In this document: positions 10,921 to 20,664 of the stretch, piece after piece | How positions within the stretch are numbered: position 1 is the stretch's first letter | Layout of the letters: each line of letters starts with the position of its first letter | Assembly: GCA_022457065.1 (NCBI GenBank) | Contig: JAJGBQ010000002.1 | Location: forward strand, 2,790,001 to 2,854,000 | From: Curvularia sp. ZM96 | Taxonomy: Eukaryota; Ascomycota; Dothideomycetes; Pleosporales; Pleosporaceae | Reading direction: 5' to 3' | Length of the DNA stretch: 64,000 nt | Notes under the pieces: generated by a model | Databases searched by the model: none | Seen by the model: only the letters and a program-made list of their open reading frames with translations | What the model was told of the DNA's origin: nothing | Translations under genes and position numbers: made by a program

Positions 10921-11949
10921 AGTGAGGGCGGCCGACTAGTACGGTGATACGTGGCACAGGCGGACGAGGAGAGTTGCAGGCGCCAGGACGGATGGTGAAA
11001 GAGTGCGAGGGAGGGCTATTTGCTTAGCAGCATAGGGTCAACAAGGCACGGCGGGGAACAGCGAGCAGCAAACACCACGCTGATGGCTGGAGTATATAAC
11101 GCACGGTGGGCTCAAGGCCTAGTGAAAAAGACTAGGTGATCTATAATTGAGCTGTCGCAGATGCGGCCCTGTTGCAACCAAGCTCGTGCACAGGCAGGTT
11201 CCGGGGCCGGTGGCCACAACGTGGGTCGCTCCCTGTCAGCTGCCATTGGCCTCCACCATCAGCCGTCACGATGCCTCTACACTGCTCCCGCCGATCCGGC
11301 TGCTCAGAATTCCCCCCTGTGCCGTATTGAGGACCCTTCTTCCCACATTGCTGGTTTAGGCCCTGCGCCTCGTATTGCTGCCAAGGGTCCACCTCGTCTT
11401 CGGACGGGCCCATGCCCACTTGCAACATGTCACTGCCACTGTTTCGCCCTCTGCGCAAGCTTGCCAGACGCAGCCATCGGTCCACGCTCGCCTCCGCGGC
11501 CTCGTTCCTGTGATACAAACCGACCCGGCTGCTGGCCTCGATGCGGCATGGCAGCGAGAGAAGAGGAGTTGAGGACGCGCGACGAGGGAAATTTTAGCGA
11601 CGCGGATGACGTACCACTTGCCGTATCGATAGTGGGCATCATCGCCATGTCACACAGGCACGCAAGCCTCGTGCCCATGGCAAATATAGGATCGTGGTTT
11701 CGGACCGCCGGCTGGTCTCAAACACCTCTACACCTGTACGAACAAGCAAAAACAGGATCACGATCTGTTCCCCTGGCCCTGACATAAGCCGGGGCACGTT
11801 GTCTTCACCACCGCACTGCTTGGCCCAAGAACAGACACGCCGTACGACGCCTGCGCGCTAGCCGCTTCGGGCCGTAGCTGCACCACGACGCCACCTTACT
11901 CACCCTCACTCACTGCGGCTCCATCAGCATTCCGTATACGCGTTCCAAA
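10921..11949. other. Divergent promoter between the uncharacterised gene and the aminotransferase gene
   Basis: The two genes start at 10920 (minus) and 11950 (plus), so this 1.03-kb block serves both. A TATA-like stretch lies at 11091-11100. Open frames at 11141-11518 (minus) and 11161-11787 (plus) overlap each other on opposite strands, show no family pattern and are probably chance. Confidence 0.55.
11091..11100 (-). promoter_or_regulatory. TATA-like element
   Basis: The minus strand reads GTTATATACT about 170 bp upstream of the ATG at 10920. Distance and orientation fit a core promoter for that gene with a leader of 100 bp or more. Confidence 0.35.
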
Positions 11950-14031
11950 ATGGGCGGCGGCGAATCCATTGCCGACCAAATCCTCAAGTCCTTTCGTCTC
12001 CCAGACGTGGTCGGATCCAAGACTAGCTCCAAGAAGCTCATCAATCTCCTGCGAGGGCATGTTCATCTCTCTATTTGCGCCCGCCCTTCCCCATCATTTG
12101 TTTTCATGTCCCGCAGTTCACCGTCGGACAATACGCGGCCCAATAGCACCTCTTGCCCCCGCAAGCAACCGCTAACGGCACCAGATGGCCAAACATATCT
12201 TTGCTCCCCATCCAAATGCTGGACAAAGCAACGCACACTGTACTTCGGCAAAAACAGATTGCGTACCCGGCTATGTGTTATGGCCCAGATGCTGGTGACC
12301 CACGACTGCGTAAAAACATTGCGCAGTGGTTGACTACTTTCTATAAGCCTGCAGACCCAGTCTCTGAGGACCGCGTATGCATTTCTGGCGGTGCTTCGCA
12401 GAACTTGGCCTGCTTACTCCAAGACTTCACCGACCCTATCTATACGAGGAACGTGTGGATCGTGGCGCCAGCATACATGCTTGCTTTCCGCATCTTTGAA
12501 GATGCCGGGTTCCACAAAAAGCTTCGGGCCGTTCCTGAAGACGAGGAGGGTATCGACATGGATTATTTACAAAGTCAGATCAGGAAAAGTGAAGACAACG
12601 CAAAAGCAGAGTCCAACAACGAGCCGGTCAGTGTTTTGTTCAAGCCATGTAGTGGATTTTGCAACCACACTCTCGCCCATATCAAAAACTACCATCAACC
12701 ATGATTCCGAATCTGTGACAACTCTTTGGCGAAGCTGCTTTGCCTGTCCCTGCTAATACCATAAACAGCATTTCAAGCCTCCGCGCCCCTTTAACAAGAT
12801 ATACAAGCATATCATCTATGCTGTGCCAGGCTTTTCGAACCCCAGCTCCAAGACGATGAGCTTGCGGCGAAGGGAAGAACTTGTGCGTTTGGCGAGAGAG
12901 TATGATGCGCTTATCATTACAGACGACGTATATGACTTCTTGCAATGGCCCTCCAGCCTCACTTCTAGCACGCTTTCAATCGAAAAAGCCAGCTTACCTC
13001 GAATTGTAGACGTGGATAGGTATCTCGATGGCGGTGCTGAAAGACAAGGTGCCGACGGATTCGGCAACGCCGTTTCAAACGGCTCCTTCTCCAAGATCTT
13101 TGGGCCGGGTCTCCGCACGGGGTGGTGTGAGGGTACCCCAAAGTTGGCCTATGCGGTTTCACAAACGTAAGCGTGCCTACTCAGACACTTTGTCTACATG
13201 TTGCTCTTGTCATACACCGTTGAGCGCATTTAAGCTCCGTGGAGACCTGATCGGCCTAATCACACTACGCTGGTTTATACAGTGCCGGATTAGAGACGAT
13301 GCATGCGTGTCTCACTAGAAGGGTTAGTGGTTGCTAACGTCGTTACAGAGGGTCAAGCCGGTCAGGTGGAGCGCCGAGCCAACTGACAGCTTGTTTTGTT
13401 GCTGAGACATTAGAAACCGGAGAACTTCAGCGCTACGTGTATGACACGCTCCAGCCTGCGTATGGTAATCGCTACAGACATATGATCGAAGCCATCAACA
13501 AACATCTCACTCCTCTGGGCGTTCGACTTTCTCAGAGTGATCGCGAGATTGTGGGCGGGTACTTCATCTGGCTCACGTTGCCGCCTCCACTAAAAGGCGC
13601 TGATGTAGCACAACGCGCAAAAGAGGATGACAACGTTGTTGTTGCACAAGTGAGTACAGGCCATGACCGTGTTCAAGGTCCCCATACCGGTCTGGGCTAA
13701 CAATGATCCTTCCATAGGGCGAGATGTTCGAAGTGAGTTTACTCCTCCGTAACGCTGTACTTTTCGCTAACAAGTCCAGGTCCCTGGCGACAACAAGCAT
13801 GAAGGCACATCTTTCGGCAATGACATTAGAGTCTGCTTTGCGGTATGAGACCACACCTGCAGCCTCGGACTTAAGCTGACGTGCTGCTAGTGGGAAGAAG
13901 TGGATATGCTCGCGGAAGGTATCGAGCGACTGGCCACCGTAATTAGCCGCATGCTAAACGAGGAGGCTCAGGGCGGCCGGGAGACCAGGCGGCCCGCTGG
14001 TCAAGTAGACGATGCGAAGGACCTATGGTGA
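11950..14031 (+). CDS. PLP-dependent class I/II aminotransferase
   Basis: Seven exons join in frame to give 488 aa: 11950-12056, 12185-12626, 12769-13166, 13349-13649, 13718-13732, 13780-13842 and 13891-14028, with stop 14029-14031. The fold-type I pattern is clear: GGASQNLACLL for phosphate binding, ITDDVYDFLQW with the ring-stacking Asp/Tyr, the Schiff-base lysine in SFSKIFGPGLRTGW (Lys about 292), and a substrate-carboxylate Arg in NDIRVCF. It transfers amino groups between an amino acid and a 2-oxo acid; the substrate cannot be read from sequence, although the branch resembles valine-pyruvate or 2-aminoadipate-like enzymes. Intron 1 appears to use a GC donor (GG|GCATGT..CACCAG|A). Exon 5 is a 15-nt micro-exon coding for GEMFE. 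No targeting signal is seen, so it is probably cytosolic. Confidence 0.87.
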
Positions 14032-15769
14032 ATGATTGGTGTGTCCCGTAGAGCAGCGCAAGAGAGCGATAGAGTAGGAGTTGTGGTTGGTCAAACCATT
14101 GATAAGCTCCTTAAAGCCACTGCGCCGCGGCCTGTTCTTCCTATTTGGATACTATTCGCTTGGCGAACCAGAGCAAAGTATATACTTTATGGGTTTCCGC
14201 AATATGCATATCAAGGTTCTGTTAAGCTCAAGGGATCTACACTTCGGGCGGTGGCTAACTTTGGGCGTTTCATGCAAACAATACCCATGACCCACTGCTG
14301 CGCCCTGACTGAAATGAAAAAGCAGGCTACCCAGCGGCGGCTCGAAACGGAGAAGCCGTTTCGTGTGAGCCTAAGGCGACGATTGGCAGATGACGGCGTG
14401 CGATCATTTCTGCGTACCTGCATGTGTAGTGTTATCGTACGGCATGGTGCATATGCGCGACGGAACGTGTTTCTCTGGCCTTGCTTCTGCGCATGCAAGG
14501 CTTGTCCAGCGTGGCGATAGAAGCAGTGGGTCGCTGTCAACGCACAGTGTGGGGGTCGGACGTGGCGAAGCGCACTGTGTGGTGGGCAATGCATTGAGGC
14601 CTAGGCCTGCTGCACACGCAGCATCGTGGTCGAGTGAATTCACGCCCAGCCTCATGACTCTTCGTTACTGCGGGTACGTCGATGGGCGATTCGCAGCGCA
14701 TGGCGACATGCACAGGCGGTCTCTGGACGGGTCGTCGCGTCGAATCGAGGCTTGTCTTCACGTGGCGCTGAAGCGCTGGCCAAAGGCCTCATCTCTAAAA
14801 ACAGCCAACGAGGACCTGTAGTTTGCTTGTCCTGGCGTTTCAGTGCCGTCGCACCTCCGGCACCCGGGAGTGGCGCTACCAACCATACCCCTGTCTAGGA
14901 TCCAGGGACAAACGCTCGCCTCGCAACATCTGAACATCCTCCACCACTCACTGGCCTATTCCGCCCGCTTGTTTCACGCGGAGAGAGGGCATCTACGGCA
15001 ATATACCCGTCTTCTCCATTAGTGCACACCCTAAGTAATTTTGGATCGACGCCAGCGAAACCAGGCCACAACCAAGCTACGCCTCCGACGACTGCCCCAG
15101 GGGTGCTGATGCGACTGCAGACATGGCCGCACACCCTCATGATGGCACATGCGAAGGCCATGAGCCTTTGTACGAACACAATGGCGCGCAAAGATATGAT
15201 GAGGAGGCTGCCAAAGGCCACCGCTGTGAAAGTGAATGCGCACAGGGAAACGTGAACTACCTATTTGGGCATCGATATGGCAAACATGATTCACGGCCAG
15301 CACAGCGACAACTATACCCCGCTAATTCAAAACGTGAAACAAGCAGTGTCCAGAAATATGATTGGCCAAGCAAATCCTTTGTGAGTTCCCTCGCTGATAG
15401 CATCGCGTACTTATACAAGGCCGCTGTGCCCCTTTTGTCAACTTTCCCCTTCACGCAGGTTCGCTGTCACGCCTTTCAACACTCATTGTGTTGCTTTCAC
15501 TTCTTGTTGTTCACCGTCATTCATTTCCATTGTTGGGTGCCTTTTTTTGTTTGCACTCACAATAACATTCTCACTACTTTCTTCCACATTCGTTGCTAGT
15601 CAACCGTTCACTTGACACAACCAGTTGCGCATTTCTTGCACGTTACCCGATACAACAAGCAAACAAAGCAAACCGTCACTTGCAGGTCAACTGACGACCA
15701 CACCTCCAGTCACTCGGATCACTCTCTCCAAACCTTCCAACTTCCAAATTCAACCTACGCACCGCCATC
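14032..15769. other. Intergenic: 3' side of aminotransferase, long promoter of GH55 gene
   Basis: The 1.7-kb block holds several open frames on both strands (for example 14032-14520 and 15123-15599), none with a recognisable domain or coding bias. Pyrimidine-rich tracts at about 15430-15600 are typical of core promoters of strongly expressed mould genes and fit the GH55 gene starting at 15770. Confidence 0.55.
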
Positions 15770-18109
15770 ATGGTGGTCTTCGGTGCTTCAGCGTTTCTAC
15801 TGACGCTTCGCGTCCTCCTCTCCGCAGCCCCATCGACCGCTGCCCCCGTTGCCCAAGCACCAGCAGCACCGGCACCAGCCGCTGGTAGCTCTGGTTTCTG
15901 GATGCAGTCCATCAAGCGCCAAGGCCAGGCTGCTTTCAACCCCAACCCACAATCTTACCAGGTCTTCCGCAATGTCAAGGAACTGGGAGCCAAGGGCGAT
16001 GGTGTCACTGACGACACCGAGATCATCAACAAGATTATTGCTGACGGCAACCGCTGTGGTGAGGGCTGTGACTCCTCGACCACTACACCTGCTCTCGTCT
16101 ACTTCCCTGCCGGTACCTACATCATCAGCAAGCCCATTATCCAATACTACTACACTCAGTTCGTTGGCGACCCATTGAACATGCCCGTATTGAAGGCCAC
16201 TGCCGGTTTTGAGGGCATGGGCTTGATCGACGCGGATCCCTACATCCCAGGTGGCGATGGTGCCAACTGGTACACTAACCAGAACAACTTCTATCGCCAG
16301 GTCCGCAACTTCGTCATCGACATCTCCGCTACAAAGGCCGCCGCTGGTATCCATTGGCAAGTCTCCCAGGCCACTAGTCTGCAGAACATTGTTTTCGAGA
16401 TGGCCAAGGGTGATGCCGGCAAGGACCAGAAGGGTATCTTCCAGGACAACGGCTCTGGTGGTTTCATGTCCGACCTGACTTTCAACGGTGGTGCTATCGG
16501 TGCTTTCATGGGCTCCCAGCAGTTTACCATCCGCAACATGACTTTCAACGACTGCGGTACCGCCATCTACCAGAACTGGAACTGGGTCTTCACATACAAG
16601 AGCATCTCCATCAACAACTGCAAGGTCGGTATCGATATGGCCAACAGCCCCGCTAACCAGACCGTCGGTTCCGTTCTCCTGCTCGACAGCAAGATCGAAA
16701 ACACTCCTATTGGCATCAACTCTTCCTTCACCCAGGAGAGCGTCCCCACTACCGGTGGTACTCTTATCCTCGACAACGTTGACTTCGCCGGCTGCGAGAA
16801 GGCCATCGTTGGAGCTACAGGTAACACCATCCTTGAGGGTGGTCGCAAGATCGAGGCCTGGGCTCAGGGTAACGCTGTTGCCGCTGGAGCGACCCAGGGC
16901 CGTGTTCAAGGCGATATCACTGGTGCACCCGCTAAGCCCCAGAGCCTCCAGGGCACGAATGGCTGGTTCGAGCGCAGCAAGCCCCAGTATGAGAACGTTG
17001 ATGTCTCCAAGTTCATCTCTCTCAAGTCCAAGGGTGCCAAGGGTGATGGCAAGACTGATGACACTGCTGCTATCCAGTCTGCTATCGATGGGCTTCAGGA
17101 AGGCGAGATTCTTCACGTCGACCACGGTACCTACCTCATCAAGAAGACCATCACCATTCCCGCCGAGAAGAACGTCAAGATGGTTGGTGAGGTCTACAGC
17201 ACTCTTCTTATTACTGGCGAGTTCTTCTCTAAGATGGACGACCCCAAGCCTGGCTTCCAGGTTGGTACCAAGAGTGGCGACAAGGGCAGCTTCGAGGCCT
17301 CTGACCTCATCATCGGTACTCAGGGTCCTGCTCCCGGTGGTATTCTGATGGAATGGAACATCAACGCCGAGAACGGTGCTGCCGCTCTTTGGGATGTTCA
17401 CTTCCGTGTTGGTGGCTACGCCGGTACCAATCTCCAGTCCTCCAACTGCAAGAAGAACCCCGACGCCCAGCACGAGCCCAACCCAGAATGCATCGGTACC
17501 TTTATGCAGCTGCACATCACCAAGAACTCCAACGGTTACTTTGAGAACGTCTGGCTCTGGACTGCCGATCACGAACTCGACCAGGAGGACCACGCTCAGA
17601 TCGACATCTACAACGGTCGCGGCATGCTCGTCGAGTCGCAGGGCCCGGTATGGATGTACGGCACCGCTTCTGAGCACTCCCAGATGTCGCAGTACCAGTT
17701 CTCTGGTGCAAAGGACATTTTCTACGGTGCCATCCAGACCGAGACTCCCTACTACCAGCCCAACCCCACCGCCGCCGTTCCTTTCACCAAGAACGACAAG
17801 TTCTTCGATCCTGACATGAGCCAAGCCAAGGCTGCCTGGGCCGTCCGTGTTACTGACGGTAGCGAGAGCATCTGGAGCTACGGTGCTGGTACCTACTCGT
17901 TCTTCCAGAACTACGACCAGGACTGCGTTGTTGGCCAGAACTGCCAAGAAGACATCAACGAAGTTGTAAACTCATCCAACGTCAACTGGTTCGGTCTCTC
18001 AACAAAGGCTTCCGTCAACATGATCACCTCGGGTGGCCAGAGTGTCGCCAAGGACAAGGACAACCGATCCAACTTCTGTGCTACACTGGCCATCTTCGCT
18101 CAGGCATAG
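15770..18109 (+). CDS. Secreted glycoside hydrolase family 55 beta-1,3-glucanase
   Basis: A single exon codes for 779 aa. An N-terminal hydrophobic segment (AFLLTLRVLLSAA) ends in a likely signal cleavage around STAAP, followed by an Ala/Pro-rich linker. Two beta-helix modules each open with the same signature: LGAKGDGVTDDT (about 72-83) and KGAKGDGKTDDT (about 419-430). This tandem right-handed beta-helix layout and the length are diagnostic of GH55 enzymes, which cut laminarin-type beta-1,3-glucan outside the cell, either exo-acting or endo-acting. Likely roles are remodelling of the fungus's own wall or digestion of other fungi and stored glucan. Codon use is strongly biased to C-ending codons, which suggests high expression. 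The same bias opens a 716-codon frame on the opposite strand, which is not a gene. Confidence 0.92.
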   Translation: MVVFGASAFLLTLRVLLSAAPSTAAPVAQAPAAPAPAAGSSGFWMQSIKRQGQAAFNPNPQSYQVFRNVKELGAKGDGVTDDTEIINKIIADGNRCGEGCDSSTTTPALVYFPAGTYIISKPIIQYYYTQFVGDPLNMPVLKATAGFEGMGLIDADPYIPGGDGANWYTNQNNFYRQVRNFVIDISATKAAAGIHWQVSQATSLQNIVFEMAKGDAGKDQKGIFQDNGSGGFMSDLTFNGGAIGAFMGSQQFTIRNMTFNDCGTAIYQNWNWVFTYKSISINNCKVGIDMANSPANQTVGSVLLLDSKIENTPIGINSSFTQESVPTTGGTLILDNVDFAGCEKAIVGATGNTILEGGRKIEAWAQGNAVAAGATQGRVQGDITGAPAKPQSLQGTNGWFERSKPQYENVDVSKFISLKSKGAKGDGKTDDTAAIQSAIDGLQEGEILHVDHGTYLIKKTITIPAEKNVKMVGEVYSTLLITGEFFSKMDDPKPGFQVGTKSGDKGSFEASDLIIGTQGPAPGGILMEWNINAENGAAALWDVHFRVGGYAGTNLQSSNCKKNPDAQHEPNPECIGTFMQLHITKNSNGYFENVWLWTADHELDQEDHAQIDIYNGRGMLVESQGPVWMYGTASEHSQMSQYQFSGAKDIFYGAIQTETPYYQPNPTAAVPFTKNDKFFDPDMSQAKAAWAVRVTDGSESIWSYGAGTYSFFQNYDQDCVVGQNCQEDINEVVNSSNVNWFGLSTKASVNMITSGGQSVAKDKDNRSNFCATLAIFAQA

Positions 18110-18661
18110 AATGTTGAGCACATGGCGCAGATGAACGGCCAAGGTTCCTCTTGTTGAAGCACTGATACAGAGAGCCATCTTTTTCTTTCCCTTGATTTTT
18201 CTCGAGGGCCCCCTTTTTTCTTTGTGTACAAGCATATACATATACATATGGCCCTTTTTTGTCTTTGTGTCTTCCTCCTTTTTTTACACAGGAAGCACGC
18301 ACACTCGCTTTTGGGAGGAAACTCGATACGATTTCAATACATATATACCCCAGGGCGTGGAGCAGCAGACGAAAGGGTTGATGAACGATGTGGAGTTTGG
18401 GACTGGTTCCTTTTTTTTTCTCATGATATTTGTGGATAAAACTTGTGAAGAATGGAAATGTTTCTTCAAATATTTGCTTTTATTCATGTGTGATGTGACT
18501 GAAACTAAATGGGTGGATGGATGTCTTCGTCTTCCGACAGATCGTCACAACAAGGGGCGGGTGGTGTTGGTCTGCGCGGAGGTGTGCGGGGAAAAAGGTC
18601 GGAGCTCGGTCTCGTCGCCAAAAAAAGTTCCCGATCGCTTTCCTCCTGCGCGACAGCTTCC
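18110..18661. other. Intergenic: GH55 3' region and RCM1 promoter
   Basis: The left part has T-rich tracts and a short CATATA microsatellite (18232-18249), which fits a 3' untranslated region. The right 150 bp precede the ATG at 18662. No further gene is seen. Confidence 0.55.
18232..18249. repeat. CATATA microsatellite
   Basis: About three copies of a six-base CATATA unit lie in the 3' flank of the GH55 gene. It is short and probably neutral. Confidence 0.5.
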
Positions 18662-20437
18662 ATGTCACTCTACTACGAGGCCGCGGCCATTCTCGCCAAT
18701 TCCGACAATGTCGGCGGGTCGCTTAAGTCGCGCATCTACGGCAAGAAAGACTTGAAGAGCACGCCGGGACAGCTCTTTGCGCTCATCGCGGAAACGTCCA
18801 AATGGTCTCTCGTACTGAAGGACGTGATTGAGAAGTGCAAGTTGCTCGCAGAGGAGAAGAAAGTTCGTAATTTGAAAGTTTTTCTTCTAAACAAGAATAC
18901 TTACGTCTCTTAGCTCACTCCAATCCTCAGTCTTTTGCTTACACATGATCTGCTCCTCGCGAAGAACGGTGTCGCAGCAAACGCCAACCACGTCCTCAAG
19001 CTCGCTATCACCCGACACAAAGCCCGTTTGAGCGCCGAGTTTACCAAGGCACGCATACGATACGGCTATGCCACGCTTGATGCTTTCAAAGCGGCAGTGA
19101 ATGATGGAGAACTGGACAAAGAAGATGGCCAGACTCGGAAGAGTCGACATCCCCGCTGGGTGCGTGTCAACACAATTAAGACGACGCTACAAGAACAGCT
19201 CGCAACGACGTTCGCTGGATACACCAAGACGGAAGTCCTAAATGATGTGCTCACTGCGCCGAGAAACTCGAAGATCTACTACGCAGACCCGAACATCCCC
19301 AATCTGCTCGCGTTGCCCTCCAAGATCGATCTCAGCAGATCAATCGCTTACACAAAGGGTCAAATCATATTCCAAGACAAGGCATCATGCTTTCCTGCAT
19401 ACTTGCTAGACCCAAGCCCAGACGATGGCGATGTCATCGACGCCACTGCAGCACCAGGAAACAAGACTACTCATCTGGCCGCCATTGTTTCGGATAGGAG
19501 ACGGACAGATGGAGAACAAAAGGTCATTGCGTTTGAACGCGACAAAGGCAGGACCTTTACTTTGCAAAAGATGGTCAAGTTGGCGTCGGCGGACAGCATT
19601 GTTCAAGTAAAAGGCAACAGCGACTTCATAGCCGCTAAACCCGGGTCGGACGAATACGCCAATGTTGGTGCTATACTTCTAGACCCGAGCTGTTCGGGTA
19701 CTGGCATTGTCGGACGGGATGATGCGATCAAGATGCATCTTCCTGAGGCGCCTAGCTCTCAAGTGACATTACCAAAGCCAGAGAAAGGCAAAAAACGGAA
19801 AAGAGGTGACGACGCGGTGAAGGCTGATGCGCAGCCAACGCTCAATCTGGATATGGATGATTCGGCGCCGGAGGAGACACCCATGCAGGGCAAACTAACA
19901 GAGCGACTGACAGCCTTGGCTAGCTTCCAACTTCATATTCTCACTCACGCCATGCGGTTTGAGAGTGCCCATAAGATTACTTACTCTACCTGTTCGATAC
20001 ACTTTGAGGAGAACGAAGGCGTTGTTTTCCAAGCGCTGGCATCTTCAGTAGCAAAGGAGCGGGGTTGGAGAATACTCAAACGAGACCAGCAAGTAGAGGG
20101 GTTACGAAAGTGGCACAGAAGAGGTGTTTGGGAGGAAGATAAGTTTCATGGTGACTTGGACGGTTCGATCAAGGAAGATGTATTGGAAGCATGCATTCGT
20201 TGCGATAAAGGTACCGAGGAGGGTACAATGGGTTTCTTCGTGGCTGCTTTCGTTCGTGAAGGCGATCAATATCCAGCGCAAGTTACTGAAGTGCCAATTC
20301 ATGAAGAAGAGCAAGAGGAGGAATGGGGTGGCTTCAGTGACAACGAGGTGGTGGAAGCAGTTGAGCAGGCAGAAGTAAAGGTCACTGAAGACTCTGGAAA
20401 TCGCAAGAAAAAGAAGCGCAAACACACTAAAAAATAA
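18662..20437 (+). CDS. RCM1: 25S rRNA cytosine-C5 methyltransferase (Rcm1 / NSUN5)
   Basis: Exons are 18662-18862 and 18914-20437 (574 aa), with a 51-bp intron (GTTCGT..CTCTTAG). The N-terminus MSLYYEAAAIL is the conserved NSUN5 opening. The SAM-dependent core follows: FQDKASCFPAYLL, then ATAAPGNKTTHLA as the SAM-binding loop. Both catalytic cysteines are present, in DPSCSGTG (motif IV) and TYSTCSIHFEENE (motif VI). A Lys/Arg-rich tail (KKKKRKHTKK) looks like a nucleolar signal. An insert of about 60 charged residues lies between motifs IV and VI. The family methylates one cytosine of the large-subunit rRNA (C2278 in yeast) in the nucleolus and influences translation fidelity and stress tolerance. 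It is followed in the same direction by the SRA-domain gene, 227 bp downstream. Confidence 0.93.
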
Positions 20438-20664
20438 TGTAAATAGCAGGGAAGCAAATAAACAACCGGAACTCACCACAAGTGAAGGTGCAATGTCAGT
20501 ATTTGGACATGGCAGGAGCCGCAGGCCTAGCGTGAACATCCTAAGCAATTGCAATCACACTGCATATTCCATCGTGGTCCCTGTCCCTGGATACCTGGGC
20601 CGCAGGCTTCAACCGCATCACTAATCCTTTGACTCTTCTCTCAAACGACATTGGTGCCCTCAAC

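Noticed and set aside
11141..11787. Two overlapping frames on opposite strands in the divergent promoter (125 and 208 codons)
   Set aside because: They have no domain, signal or splice pattern. Overlapping frames on both strands are expected in GC-rich DNA.
14032..15599. Several frames of 60-160 codons before the GH55 gene
   Set aside because: Composition is unlike that of neighbouring proteins, no joins give a longer protein, and no family motif is present.
15797..17947. 716-codon open frame antisense to the GH55 gene
   Set aside because: It mirrors the biased codon use of the sense gene (C-ending codons remove antisense stops). Its protein is Val/Leu/Gly-rich without any domain.
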